Shown here in pieces: positions 23,892 to 33,649 of a DNA stretch of 64,000 bases. The number at the start of each line of letters is the position of its first letter. Position 1 is the stretch's first letter. A program made the position numbers and the translations under genes. The notes under the pieces were generated by a model. It was given only the letters and a program-made list of their open reading frames with translations, was not told where the DNA came from and did no database searches. The DNA is from JBCCMQ01 sp039179985 (GTDB lineage: Bacteria > Pseudomonadota > Alphaproteobacteria > Rhodobacterales > Rhodobacteraceae), in contig JBCDED010000009.1 in the NCBI GenBank assembly GCA_039179985.1, forward strand, positions 1-64,000, written 5' to 3'.

Positions 23892-25067
23892 ATGGTGAAC
23901 AAACCCGAACAGGTCGTGGGCGCCAACGCAGGCCGCGCGCGCAGCCACAACCGTCAGGTGGTGCTGGGCCGGGTGCGCGATGCCGGGCAGATCGGCCGCG
24001 CAGAGATCGCGCGCGCCTCTGGCCTGAGCACGCAGGCCGTGTCGAACATAATCGCTGATCTGTTACGCGACGGCATGATCCGCGAACAGGGCCGCCGGAG
24101 CGGGCTGCGCGGACTGCCGGCGGTACAATATGCGCTCAATCCGGACGGCGCCTTTGCCCTTGGCATTGAAATCCGCCCGGATGCCATTCTTGCTGCCCTT
24201 CTGGACCTTGAGGGCGACACAGTCTTTTCGACCAGAGAATCCCTGCCATCAAGCGACGTCGACGGAACGCTCACCCTACTGGCCGCGCTCAAGACCGAAG
24301 CCCTTAAAAAGACGGGCATCGATGCTGGCAGGCTTTTGGGCGCAGGCGTTGTCATGCCCGGACCCTTTGGCCTCAGCGAGCACCCGGAAAGCGGCTCGGA
24401 ACTGGCGATCTGGCACGACTGCGACCCGCGGACGGCTTTGGAGGCTGCGCTGGATCTGCCCGTGGCCGTGGAAAACGATGCCAACGCAGCCGCCATGGCC
24501 GAATGGCTGTCCGGCGCCGCGAGCGGGCTCGAAAGCTTTGCCTTTATCTATTTCGGCACCGGTCTTGGGCTTGGCGTGATGCACGAAGGACGGCTCTTGA
24601 CGGGCGCGCACGGGAACGCCGGGGAACTCGGTCATGTCGCCGTCCCAACTGCCAACGGAACCGTTGCCCTGGAAACCGCCGTGAGCCGGCTGTCGGTGCA
24701 GGCGTATCTGGCGGAAAGGGGCGTCAAGGCACAGACCATGGAGGATCTCGCGGCGCTCTATGCCGCGACGGATAGCGCTCTCTTCGCATGGCTGGACGAT
24801 GCCAGCCTGCCCCTGTCCGTGGCGATCAACGTGGTAGAAAACCTCTTTGATCCGCAGACCATTGTTCTCGGAGGCGCCATGCCGGACGATATCCTCGACC
24901 ACCTGATACGCCGGATCACGCTTGGCGGAAGGTCTGTCGCGGACAGACCCGCACGCGCCCATCCCAGATTGCAGCGTGGCACATCGGGGCGGATGTCGGC
25001 GACGCTCGGGGCCGCGGCGCTGATCCTCAATGGTGCGTTCACTCCGCGTATCGCAGCAGCGGGCTGA
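23892..25067 (+). CDS. ROK-family transcriptional regulator (NagC/XylR-like)
   Basis: A 391-residue protein: N-terminal winged HTH (GRAEIARASGLSTQAVSNII), then a sugar-kinase-like ROK domain with the phosphate-binding region and ENDANAAAMAEW. The usual zinc-site Cys cluster is not evident; the corresponding block reads GNAGELGHVAVP and lacks the CxCGxxGC motif. That absence suggests altered metal dependence. It is divergent from the CUT1 operon and seven bases upstream of the PIG-L gene, so it probably controls both. Confidence 0.88.
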   Translation: MVNKPEQVVGANAGRARSHNRQVVLGRVRDAGQIGRAEIARASGLSTQAVSNIIADLLRDGMIREQGRRSGLRGLPAVQYALNPDGAFALGIEIRPDAILAALLDLEGDTVFSTRESLPSSDVDGTLTLLAALKTEALKKTGIDAGRLLGAGVVMPGPFGLSEHPESGSELAIWHDCDPRTALEAALDLPVAVENDANAAAMAEWLSGAASGLESFAFIYFGTGLGLGVMHEGRLLTGAHGNAGELGHVAVPTANGTVALETAVSRLSVQAYLAERGVKAQTMEDLAALYAATDSALFAWLDDASLPLSVAINVVENLFDPQTIVLGGAMPDDILDHLIRRITLGGRSVADRPARAHPRLQRGTSGRMSATLGAAALILNGAFTPRIAAAG

Positions 25068-25074
25068 TCCGAAC

Positions 25075-27420
25075 ATGCCGACGGCAGACCAGGCCCGCAT
25101 CCTCGAACAACGCGCGCACCCCAAGATCTGGGACCTCTGGCGCGCGCTACGCCCTCTGAAATCCACGGTCCGTTTTATGAACTCGGGCGCCCACCCCGAC
25201 GACGAGATCTCGGATATGCTCGCCGCGATCTCGTTGAGGGACGGACTCAACCTAACCTACGCCTGCTCGACCCGTGGCGAAGGCGGTCAGAACGACATCG
25301 GAACCGAGGCGGGCGCGGACCTCGGCGCCCTGCGCACCCGCGAGATGGAGCGCGCGGCCACAGCGCTCGGCATGCGGCTTTATTGGCATTCGGATGGCCC
25401 GGACGACACGATCACCGACTTCGGCTTTTCAAAAAGCGGTGTTGAGACACTTGGCAAGTGGAACGCCGGGCGCACCCTTGCAAGGTTCGTCGACATTGTG
25501 CGGCGCGACCGGCCCGACATTCTCTGCCCGACGTTCCTCGACGTGCCCGGCCAGCACGGGCACCACCGCGCGATGACCGAGGCTGCGCATCTGGTGATGG
25601 AGGCCGCCGCCGATCCGGCGTTCGCCAGCAATCTTCCAAGCTGGCAAGTCAAAAAGCTGTACCTGCCCGCGTGGTCAGGCGCTGGTCAGGCCTATGACGA
25701 TGATCTGCCCCCTCCCGAGGCCACGCTGACCATTCCCGGCGATGGAACAGACCCCGTCAGTGGCTGGACCTGGGCCCAGATCGGCCAACAGTCGCGCGTG
25801 TTCCACCGCACGCAGGGCATGGGCAATTGGGCATCGCCCAAGCGTTGGCGCGACTGGCCGCTGCATCTGGTGCTCTCCCATGTCGAGGGGCCCGACACGA
25901 CCCTCACGGACGGGCTGGCAGCAACGGTCGGCGATCTGGCGGATATCGCCGGGTCAGGGTCGCTCGACTCGGCACAAAGTGACATCGACGCGGCCCTGAG
26001 CGCCTTTCCGGACACCGAAGCCGTCGCCCGCCACGCCGCCGCCGCGCTAACGGGCATCCGGCAAACGCGCGACGCACTGAGCGCCGAAGCGCAGGCCGAG
26101 ATCGGCCACAAGCTCGCTGACAAGGAAACGCAACTCCAGCACGTGCTGCGCATTTCCCTTGACGTCCACGCCGCCGCGCGCGCGGACCGGGTTTGGCTGT
26201 CACCTGGAGACACCGCTCAGGTTACCTTGGAAACGCACCCCGGCGCGGCGAAGGGGCTGAGCGTGGACCTTGTCCTGCCCGAGGGCTGGTCGATCTGTGG
26301 AGAGAACTTGCAGCTAGAAGACACCACGCCGCCCAGCGATCCCTACCGCGACACCTATGATCCGCTGGACCCACCCGCGCCGTCTGTCTTGGCCTCTTTC
26401 ACAGCCTTTGGCGCGCCCTGCGCGGTTCGCGTGCCCATGGAGCGTCCGCCCGTCGCCCTGGCAACGCCGCTTGGTGAGATCACCCCGGCGGCCATGGTCC
26501 TGAACCGCCAGGCCCAGCAAAGCGACCTTGTGCTGTCGGTCCAATCAGAAGCGGATAGCGACGCAACGCTCGCCCTGCCCGCGGGCTGGACAGCGACACC
26601 GGGCGGCGGCGGTTTGACGCTGACACCACCGGAGGCGCCTGCGCCGGGCCTTACCCGTTTCCCCTTATCCATCGGCGGCCAACCTGCGTACACCGCCCGC
26701 CGCATCGACCATAGGCACGTCGATCCGACAGCCGTCCTGCGCCCTGCGGCATGCGACCTGACCGTTATCGATGTCGCCCTGCCCCCGTCGCGCGTGGGGT
26801 ATATAGGCGGCGGCAACGACCGCGTCGGGTTCTGGCTGCGCACGCTTGGGATGGATGTTCTGGATCTGAGCCCTGAGGATCTGGACAACGACGGGATCCT
26901 TGGCACCTTGGACGCCGTGGTGATCGGCATCTTTGCCCTGCGCTTTCGCGAGGGGCTGGCCGAACGCATGCCTCGGCTCCACGCCTGGGTAGAGGGCGGC
27001 GGCACGCTCTTGACGCTCTACCACCGGCCCTGGGACAACTGGAATCCCGCGACAAGCCCGCCCGCGCGGCTGGAGATCGGACAGCCCTCGCTGAGGTGGC
27101 GTGTCACAGATGAGGCCGCCACCGTGACCCTTCTGGCGGACCATCCGCTGCTAAAGACACCGAATGTCATCACCGCCGACGATTGGTCTGGCTGGGTCAA
27201 GGAACGCGGACTGTACTTCGCCAAATCATGGGACGCCGCCTATACACCGCTACTTGAAATGGCTGATCCCGGCGAAGCCCCCCATCGCGGGGCGCTTTTG
27301 GTGGCGGATATCGGCGATGGAAGGCATATCCACACCTCGCTGATACTGCACCACCAGATGGAACGGCTGGTGCCGGGCGCCTTCCGGCTGATGGCCAACT
27401 TCCTCGCCCGGCGTCCATGA
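25075..27420 (+). CDS. Large PIG-L family deacetylase with C-terminal amidotransferase-like domain
   Basis: A 781-residue protein. The PIG-L/LmbE zinc-hydrolase domain is N-terminal (about 33-260), with AHPDDE (39-44) and the later QHGHHRAMTEAAH supplying zinc ligands. Family members remove acetyl from N-acetylglucosamine conjugates. A middle region (about 360-560) looks beta-rich, like NEW3/alpha-galactosidase-associated domains. The last ~200 residues (VGYIGGGNDRVGFWLRTLGM onward) resemble a class I glutamine-amidotransferase-like fold. The start is the ATG at 25075, seven bases after the ROK stop. No signal peptide is seen, so the enzyme is probably cytosolic. It ends in an ATGA overlap with an EamA gene. 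Confidence 0.85.
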   Translation: MPTADQARILEQRAHPKIWDLWRALRPLKSTVRFMNSGAHPDDEISDMLAAISLRDGLNLTYACSTRGEGGQNDIGTEAGADLGALRTREMERAATALGMRLYWHSDGPDDTITDFGFSKSGVETLGKWNAGRTLARFVDIVRRDRPDILCPTFLDVPGQHGHHRAMTEAAHLVMEAAADPAFASNLPSWQVKKLYLPAWSGAGQAYDDDLPPPEATLTIPGDGTDPVSGWTWAQIGQQSRVFHRTQGMGNWASPKRWRDWPLHLVLSHVEGPDTTLTDGLAATVGDLADIAGSGSLDSAQSDIDAALSAFPDTEAVARHAAAALTGIRQTRDALSAEAQAEIGHKLADKETQLQHVLRISLDVHAAARADRVWLSPGDTAQVTLETHPGAAKGLSVDLVLPEGWSICGENLQLEDTTPPSDPYRDTYDPLDPPAPSVLASFTAFGAPCAVRVPMERPPVALATPLGEITPAAMVLNRQAQQSDLVLSVQSEADSDATLALPAGWTATPGGGGLTLTPPEAPAPGLTRFPLSIGGQPAYTARRIDHRHVDPTAVLRPAACDLTVIDVALPPSRVGYIGGGNDRVGFWLRTLGMDVLDLSPEDLDNDGILGTLDAVVIGIFALRFREGLAERMPRLHAWVEGGGTLLTLYHRPWDNWNPATSPPARLEIGQPSLRWRVTDEAATVTLLADHPLLKTPNVITADDWSGWVKERGLYFAKSWDAAYTPLLEMADPGEAPHRGALLVADIGDGRHIHTSLILHHQMERLVPGAFRLMANFLARRP

Positions 27421-28280
27421 CCCGAAGGGCACCGCCCGACAACTTGCGCGGCGGGGTCTGGTTGATCGCGGACCTGTCGCTCAACATCTGGGCACTGGCG
27501 ATCGTCAAGTCCCTTGGCCTTGCCTTCCCAGCCGTGCAGCTTGTGTTTCTTCGCTCGCTCGTTGGCCTTTTCCTGATTGCGCCTTTAGCGTGGCGCAACC
27601 GGCATATCTTTGCGGGCTTGCCGGACCGGCATTTGCACTTTCTACGCATTGCGCTGTCTGCCGTCACGCTCAGCGCCAGTTTCTTCGCCATCGCAAAGGT
27701 GCCGCTGGCGACCTTCACCGCCGTCGGCTTCACACGGCCAATCGTGACCATGGTGATGGCCGCCACCTTGCTGGGCGAACCTATCGGCCCCCGGCGCTGG
27801 ATCGCCGCCGCCATCGCCTTTCTGGGGGTTCTGATCGCCCTCGGACCGACCGGCGCGGTGCCTCCCGCCGGGGCCCTTGGGCTGGCGGTCACCGTACTGG
27901 CGGGATCGGCCGCGATCATTGTGACGCGGCGCCTGCAACCCTGCCCGGAAATCGTGCTTATGCTGACCTATACTGCGGGTCTGGCGGCTATCACCCTTCC
28001 CTTTGCACTGGCACTATGGGTGCCGCCATCACCTGGCGAATGGGTGCCACTCATCGCCATCGGCTGCTTTGCCCAGGCCGCCCAGTTCTGTTTTCTGCGC
28101 GCCCATCATCTTGGGCAGGCCGGGTTCCTGTCGGTTCTGAGCTATCTCAGCCTTGTCCTGTCCGTTGGTGTCGGCGTGCTGGTCTTCGGCGAGGTGCCGG
28201 ATGCCCGCTTTTTCGCCGGCGCCGCGTTGGTGATTTCTGCCGCCCTCTGGGTCGCCATACGCCACCGCAGCACTGGCTGA
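27417..28280 (+). CDS. EamA/DMT-superfamily transporter
   Basis: A 287-residue membrane protein with about ten hydrophobic segments in two EamA repeats (GGVWLIADLSLNIWALAIVK at the start). Translation is coupled to the PIG-L gene by a 4-bp overlap, which implies a related role, such as exporting a by-product of the pathway. Its stop abuts the stop of the convergent FAD oxidoreductase gene with no intervening base. Confidence 0.87.
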   Translation: MTRRAPPDNLRGGVWLIADLSLNIWALAIVKSLGLAFPAVQLVFLRSLVGLFLIAPLAWRNRHIFAGLPDRHLHFLRIALSAVTLSASFFAIAKVPLATFTAVGFTRPIVTMVMAATLLGEPIGPRRWIAAAIAFLGVLIALGPTGAVPPAGALGLAVTVLAGSAAIIVTRRLQPCPEIVLMLTYTAGLAAITLPFALALWVPPSPGEWVPLIAIGCFAQAAQFCFLRAHHLGQAGFLSVLSYLSLVLSVGVGVLVFGEVPDARFFAGAALVISAALWVAIRHRSTG

Positions 28281-30695
28281 TCAGGCCCGAAGCTTTGCGC
28301 CTTCGGGATCGAATGGCGGCGCCTTGAGAACGCGTGCGCTGTGAGATTTGCCAAGAATAGCGACGCTAAGTTCGGCGGCCTCGGCGGCCTCGGGCTTGAT
28401 GTAGCCTAGCGCCAGCGACTTGCCGACCGAATATCCAAAGGCGCCCGACGTGACCTGACCCACCGGCGCCCCACCCGGCAGGAAGATCGGTTCCCCACCG
28501 CTGGCATCCGCATCGACCACATCGATCTCAAACATCGTCAGCACCTCGCGCGGCGCATTGTTTGCGAGCTTGAGGTAGGCGTCTTTGTTCAAGAAGCTTT
28601 TGTCGGTCTTGATGAGGCGCGCGAGCCCCACCTCTTGCGGCCAGTATTCGGGGCTGTATTCACGCCCCCAACTGCCGTAACCCTTCTCGATCCGAAGGCT
28701 CATCAGCGCCCTGCTGCCCACCGGCCCCGCCCCGAATTCCGCCCCGGCCTCCAGAAGCGCGGAATAGAGCGCAACCTGATCACCTTCGTCGCAGTGTAGC
28801 TCCCAGCCGAGGTCGCCGGTGAAAGACACCCGCAGCGCTACGGCAGAGACCCCGCCCACCGTGATCTGCTTTGACCTCATGAAGGGAAAATCCGGTGTCT
28901 CAAGTGAAGTGTTGGTCAGCCGTTGCAGGATATCGCGCGACCGCGGCCCCGCGACGTTGAAGCCACACATGGCGTCGGTCAAACTTTCGAAATGGGTATC
29001 CTCGGGCAGAGGGACAGCCTTGAAGAACCGCTGGTGATAGCGTTCTGCCATACCCGAACCGATGACCATGAACGCATCCTCAGCCAGGCGCGTCACGGTG
29101 AAATCTCCGGCGATCCCACCGCGCACGCCGATCAGAGGCGTCAGGCACGACCGCCCGACCTCGCGCGGCATCCGGTTGGCAAAAAGCGCGTTGAGCCAAA
29201 TCTCGGCACCGGGTCCGGTGACGCGGTATTTCGCGAAGTTGGAGATATCAATGATCCCGGCCTTTTCACGCAACATCCGCGCCTCCCGGCCCACCGGGTC
29301 AAACCAGTTCTGGCGCGTGAAGCCGTAGCTTTCCTCGTCGGGTTCGCCGGGGGCGGCGTACCACAGCGGATGCTCCCAGCCGTAGTTCAGCCCGAATCGC
29401 GCACCCCTCTCTTTCTGCATCTCGTAGGCCGGACGTGTGCGTACAGGGCGGCCCGCAGCGCGTTCCTCATTCGGGAAATGGATTTTGAAACGGTGAGCGT
29501 ATTGGTCGCCCACGCGCGCCTTGGTAAAGTCCTTGTTCGCCCAACTGCCATAGCGCGCCAGATCCCAACCGAACATATCGAGCGTCGGCTCGCCTTCGGT
29601 CATCCACTCGGCGGCCAGCCTGCCCAACCCGCCCGACTGCGAGAAACCTGGGATGATCCCGTTGCAGCAGAAATACCCCGTCATCTCTGGCACCGGCCCG
29701 AAAAGCGCAGAACTGTCCGGCGACCAGATCATCGGGCCGTTGATCACGCGCTTGATGCCAGCCTCACCGACGGCGGGAACACGCTCGATCGCACGCATCA
29801 TGTTGTCTTCGATCCGCTCAAGATCATCGGCGAAGAGTTCGTGACCGAAACCCTGCGGCGTTCCGTCTTCGGCCCAGAACCGCAGATCGCGTTCATAGGC
29901 GCCCACAAGCAGCCCCTTGCCTTCCTGGCGGAGGTAATATTCTCCGTCACGATCCGCGACCGACGGCAGACGCCGGTCCATGGCCGCGATCTCGGCAATG
30001 GTCTCGGTCACGAAATACTGGTGCTCAGTCGGCAGAAGCGGCAGGTCAAGCCCGGCAAGCGCCGCCACCTCGCGTCCCCAGAGCCCGGCGGCATTCACAA
30101 CCCAATCGGTCCGGATATCGCCCTTGGGCGTCCGCACGATCCAGGTTCCGTCGGCTTGCGCCTCGGTGGCCGTGACAGGCGTGAAGCGGTGCACTTCGGC
30201 GCCGTTCTGCCGCGCCCCGGCCGCATAGGCGGCCGTGACACCCGATGGATCCACGTTGCCGCCGTCGGGCTCGAACATGATGCAGCGGATACCGTCGAAG
30301 TCGACCAACGGATGCAAGCGCTCGGCCTCGTCGCGACTGACTTCGTGGAAATTCATTCCGTACCGCCGCGCTTTGGCCTCCTGCAAGCGCAACTGGTGCT
30401 CGCGCTCTTCGGTCTGCGCCAGATAGAGACTGCCCGGCTGGAACACGCCGCAGCTTTGCCCGGTCTCGGCCTCAAGATCCTTGTAGAGGTTCATCGTGTA
30501 GTGCTGGAGACGGCTGATGTTGGTGCTGTCGTGCAGCCCGTGAATATTGGCCGCCGCGTGCCAGGTGGACCCGCTTGTCAGTTCGTCGCGCTCCAAAAGC
30601 ACAACATCACGCCACCCGGCCTTCGTCAGGTGATAGAGGATCGAGCAGCCGATAACGCCGCCTCCGATCACAACGGCCTGGGCATGGGTGCGCAT
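28281..30695 (-). CDS. FAD-dependent dimethylglycine/sarcosine dehydrogenase-like protein with GcvT domain
   Basis: An 804-residue enzyme of the DMGDH family. The N-terminal FAD-binding fold begins AVVIGGGVIGCSILYHLTKA. The motif SGSTWHAAANIHG contains a His in the position used for covalent FAD attachment in DMGDH. The C-terminal half (from about 430) is a GcvT/aminomethyltransferase-type folate domain with YDF-like features such as LRVSFTGDLGWELHC. These enzymes oxidise N-methyl groups and pass formaldehyde to tetrahydrofolate. The start at 30695 gives the FAD motif the usual N-terminal distance; a 28-codon extension is open upstream. No regulator or transporter is adjacent, so the substrate is open. 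Confidence 0.9.
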   Translation of the reverse strand: MRTHAQAVVIGGGVIGCSILYHLTKAGWRDVVLLERDELTSGSTWHAAANIHGLHDSTNISRLQHYTMNLYKDLEAETGQSCGVFQPGSLYLAQTEEREHQLRLQEAKARRYGMNFHEVSRDEAERLHPLVDFDGIRCIMFEPDGGNVDPSGVTAAYAAGARQNGAEVHRFTPVTATEAQADGTWIVRTPKGDIRTDWVVNAAGLWGREVAALAGLDLPLLPTEHQYFVTETIAEIAAMDRRLPSVADRDGEYYLRQEGKGLLVGAYERDLRFWAEDGTPQGFGHELFADDLERIEDNMMRAIERVPAVGEAGIKRVINGPMIWSPDSSALFGPVPEMTGYFCCNGIIPGFSQSGGLGRLAAEWMTEGEPTLDMFGWDLARYGSWANKDFTKARVGDQYAHRFKIHFPNEERAAGRPVRTRPAYEMQKERGARFGLNYGWEHPLWYAAPGEPDEESYGFTRQNWFDPVGREARMLREKAGIIDISNFAKYRVTGPGAEIWLNALFANRMPREVGRSCLTPLIGVRGGIAGDFTVTRLAEDAFMVIGSGMAERYHQRFFKAVPLPEDTHFESLTDAMCGFNVAGPRSRDILQRLTNTSLETPDFPFMRSKQITVGGVSAVALRVSFTGDLGWELHCDEGDQVALYSALLEAGAEFGAGPVGSRALMSLRIEKGYGSWGREYSPEYWPQEVGLARLIKTDKSFLNKDAYLKLANNAPREVLTMFEIDVVDADASGGEPIFLPGGAPVGQVTSGAFGYSVGKSLALGYIKPEAAEAAELSVAILGKSHSARVLKAPPFDPEGAKLRA

Positions 30696-30858
30696 TGGGG
30701 GCTCCTTTGCTTTGTCCGTGTCAGACCATTCCAGAGCACCGGGCCCCTGCTGGTCCACCGCCGACACCATCCGTCGCAAACGACCGACGCGCCGCAGTTC
30801 GTTGACACCGGCCAGCCCATCAATTCAACTGCCGCCGACTTGCAAGGGAGGATTTGCA

Positions 30859-31833
30859 ATGGCGCTGACCGCACGGATCGAAGAACACGGAGGACCGGAG
30901 GTCTTTCAACTGGTCGACACAGAGGTCGGTGAACCGGGCCCCGGGCAAATCCGCATCCGCCACGCGGCCTGCGGGCTGAACTTCATCGATGTCTACCAGC
31001 GTACGGGCCTCTATCCAATGGAATTGCCGCACGCGCTTGGCATGGAGGCCGCGGGCGTGGTCGAGGCCGTGGGCGACGGCGTGACCCACCTGAAACCCGG
31101 CGACCGCGCGGCCTATGCCGCCGCGCCTCCGGGCGCCTATTGCGAGATGCGGGTGATGCCCGCGGCGCAGGTCTGTCCCCTGCCCGAGGCGATCAGTTTC
31201 GAGGACGGCGCTGCGATGATGCTGAAAGGGTTGACAGTCAACTATCTCTTTCAGCGCACGACCCCCATCGCCCGAGGCGACACGGTGCTCTTCCACGCCG
31301 CTGCGGGGGGCGTCGGGCTTATTGCATGCCAATGGGCGAAATCCGAGGGCATCACGCTGATTGGCACTGCCGGGTCCGATGAGAAATGCCAGCTCGCCCT
31401 CGAACACGGCGCGGCCCATTGCATCAACTACCGTACGGAGACCTTCGCAGAGCGCGTCAGCGAACTGACGGGCGGCAAGGGCGTTGACGTGGTGATGGAT
31501 GCCGTCGGGGCTGATACGTTTGAAGGCTCGCTGGACAGCCTCAGACCGCTTGGCATGATGATCTCCTTCGGCAATGCCAGCGGCCCGGTCCCGCCCCTTA
31601 GTCTTGCCACGCTCGCCGCCAAGGGATCGCTCAAGATCACGCGGCCCACGCTGTTCACTCACATCGCCGATCACGCCGCGTGCCAGGCCATGGCGGCAGA
31701 GCTTTTCGAAAAGGTCGAAAGCGGGGCGGTAAAACTGCGGATCGACCAGCGCTTTCCGCTGGCCGAAGTGGCCGAGGCGCACCGGGCGCTTGAGGCGCGG
31801 AGGACAACGGGTTCGACGGTTCTGATCCCTTAG
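30859..31833 (+). CDS. qor: NADPH:quinone reductase (Qor-type zinc-independent MDR)
   Basis: A 324-residue medium-chain reductase. The N-terminal catalytic region includes HAACGLNFIDVYQRTGLYP, and the cofactor motif is HAAAGGVGLIACQWA. The MDR zinc ligands are absent, as in quinone oxidoreductases. GGGAGG stands eight bases before the ATG at 30859. The promoter region is shared with the divergent DMGDH-like gene. Its stop overlaps the convergent GMC gene stop by four bases. Confidence 0.92.
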   Translation: MALTARIEEHGGPEVFQLVDTEVGEPGPGQIRIRHAACGLNFIDVYQRTGLYPMELPHALGMEAAGVVEAVGDGVTHLKPGDRAAYAAAPPGAYCEMRVMPAAQVCPLPEAISFEDGAAMMLKGLTVNYLFQRTTPIARGDTVLFHAAAGGVGLIACQWAKSEGITLIGTAGSDEKCQLALEHGAAHCINYRTETFAERVSELTGGKGVDVVMDAVGADTFEGSLDSLRPLGMMISFGNASGPVPPLSLATLAAKGSLKITRPTLFTHIADHAACQAMAAELFEKVESGAVKLRIDQRFPLAEVAEAHRALEARRTTGSTVLIP

Positions 31834-33455
31834 GCGCGGGCGTCCTCAAGGATCATCCGGGCGCCTTTCTCGGCGATCATGATCGTCGGCGCGTTGGTGT
31901 TGCCGCTGGTGATGCGCGGCATGATCGAGGCGTCTATCACGCGCAGGCCTTGTACGCCGCGCACCCGCAGGCGCGGGTCGACGACAGCGTCCGCGTCGCT
32001 GCCCATGCGCGCCGTGCCCACGGGGTGGAAGATGGTCGTGCCAATGTCGCCGGCGGCTTTTTCAAGCTCGGTTTCTGTTGTCAGCCCGGCGCCGGGACGT
32101 ACCTCTTGGGGCGTGTATTTCGCAAGCGCAGGCCGCCCCACGATGCGCCGCGTCAGCCGGATCGCCTCCGCAGCGACCGAGCGGTCGCCTGGCGTTGCCA
32201 GGTAGTTCGGCGCAATGGCCGGGGCCGCCATGGCATCGGGTCCTGACAGCCGCACAGAGCCTCTGCTTTCGGGTCGCAGGTTGCAAACCGACGCGGTGAA
32301 AGCCGGAAAAGGATCAAGCGGATCTCCAAATTTTCCAAGGCTCAAAGGCTGCACGTGGTACTGAAGATCCGGCGTCGCCAGATCGGCGCGGGACCGGGTG
32401 AAGGCGCCAAGCTGGCTTGGCGCCATGGACATCGGGCCCGTCCGGAAGGCCGCGTACTCGGCGGCCATGGCCAGTTTGCCGGTCAGACTGTTCGCACGGC
32501 CATTGAGCGTTTCCACCTCGGAGACGCGGAAGGCGAGGCGCAGCTGCAGATGGTCCTGCAGGTTAGCACCGATACCCGGCACGTCACGCCAAGGCGCGAC
32601 TCCGCTCGCCTTTAGGTGCGCGGCAGGTCCGATCCCAGAGAGCATCAGAAGATGCGGAGACCCGATGGCGCCAGCCGACAAAATGACCTCGTACCGCGCG
32701 CGGGCTTTGTGCAGAACACCGCCGTGCATAAACTCCACGCCAGTCGCCCGCCCGTCGCCGAACACAACCCGCTCAGTCTGGGCTTCGGTCAAGACACGCA
32801 GGTTTGGCCGTTGGGCGACAGGCTTCAGAAAGGCTTTGGCCGTGCTCCACCGCCAGCCCGACCGCTGATTAACCTGAAAATAGCCCACACCCTCGTTGTC
32901 TCCGGTGTTGAAGTCGGCTGTCCGGGGAATACCCGATTCAACGCAGGCCTCTGCGAAGGCGTCCAGAATGTCCCAGCGGAGCCGCATTCGTTCCACTCGC
33001 CATTCACCGCCCTCGCCGTGAGCGTCCGAGGCGCCGTCGACGTGGTCTTCGGACGCTTTAAAGAGCGGCAGAACATCGTCCCAGGCCCACCCCTCGCAAC
33101 CAAGCTGCCGCCAGCCGTCGTAATCCGCAGCCTGACCGCGCATGTAGATCATGCCGTTGATCGACGATGAGCCACCCAGGATGCGCCCGCGCGGATACCC
33201 CAGGCTGCGCCCGTTCAAACCGGGTTCGGTTTCGGTCGAAAAACACCAGTCCGTGCGGGGGTTCGCGATGCAATATAGATAGCCCACCGGGATATGCACC
33301 CAGTGGTAGTTGTCAGACCCACCGGCCTCCAAAAGCAAAACGCGCGTCCCGGGATCCTCGCTAAGGCGGTTGGCCAGGACGCAACCAGCCGAGCCTGCGC
33401 CGACGAGCACGTAGTCAAACTCGCCTGCGTCCTTGCTTTTGTCGTCCATATCCAC
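31830..33455 (-). CDS. GMC-family FAD oxidoreductase (choline/alcohol dehydrogenase-like)
   Basis: A 541-residue flavoprotein. The FAD motif is DYVLVGAGSAGCVLANRLSE; GMC signature 1 is GRILGGSSSINGMIYMRG and signature 2 SAGAIGSPHLLMLSGIG. The catalytic His-Asn region is IFHPVGTARMG and ITSGNTNAPTIM. It oxidises an alcohol to an aldehyde. It is often labelled choline dehydrogenase (BetA), but there is no betaine aldehyde dehydrogenase or BetI nearby, so a general alcohol substrate is safer. Confidence 0.9.
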   Translation of the reverse strand: MDMDDKSKDAGEFDYVLVGAGSAGCVLANRLSEDPGTRVLLLEAGGSDNYHWVHIPVGYLYCIANPRTDWCFSTETEPGLNGRSLGYPRGRILGGSSSINGMIYMRGQAADYDGWRQLGCEGWAWDDVLPLFKASEDHVDGASDAHGEGGEWRVERMRLRWDILDAFAEACVESGIPRTADFNTGDNEGVGYFQVNQRSGWRWSTAKAFLKPVAQRPNLRVLTEAQTERVVFGDGRATGVEFMHGGVLHKARARYEVILSAGAIGSPHLLMLSGIGPAAHLKASGVAPWRDVPGIGANLQDHLQLRLAFRVSEVETLNGRANSLTGKLAMAAEYAAFRTGPMSMAPSQLGAFTRSRADLATPDLQYHVQPLSLGKFGDPLDPFPAFTASVCNLRPESRGSVRLSGPDAMAAPAIAPNYLATPGDRSVAAEAIRLTRRIVGRPALAKYTPQEVRPGAGLTTETELEKAAGDIGTTIFHPVGTARMGSDADAVVDPRLRVRGVQGLRVIDASIMPRITSGNTNAPTIMIAEKGARMILEDARA

Positions 33456-33546
33456 GTGTCCCCTTTACGTCTGGACAAAGTGGCGCGACCGGTCGCAACA
33501 CGCAAATACAACATCCGCGCCGGTCAGGACGCCAACTGCTCTGAGA

Positions 33547-33562
33547 TGTGCATTATCGCACA
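33547..33562. promoter_or_regulatory. Dyad TGTGC-N6-GCACA upstream of the ring-cleaving dioxygenase gene
   Basis: A 5-6-5 inverted repeat, 88 bp upstream of the dioxygenase start, in the 194-bp divergent region with the GMC gene. A possible promoter (TTTACT, 16 bp, TAAATT) follows it. In firmicutes the orthologous mhqO/mhqD genes are repressed by a MarR protein at a dyad; here no regulator gene is adjacent. Low confidence. Confidence 0.3.
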
Positions 33563-33649
33563 AATTAGGATCGGGATTGTGGATTTACTCTTTCTTTCTG
33601 CACCATAAATTTTGGCTCAACAGGAATTGAGAGAACGGAGGAGCCTGCT

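Noticed and set aside
28923..30932. A long open frame (about 670 codons) on the plus strand opposite the DMGDH-like gene
   Set aside because: It has no recognisable domain; the minus strand encodes a clear full-length FAD/GcvT enzyme. Long antisense frames are common in GC-rich coding DNA.
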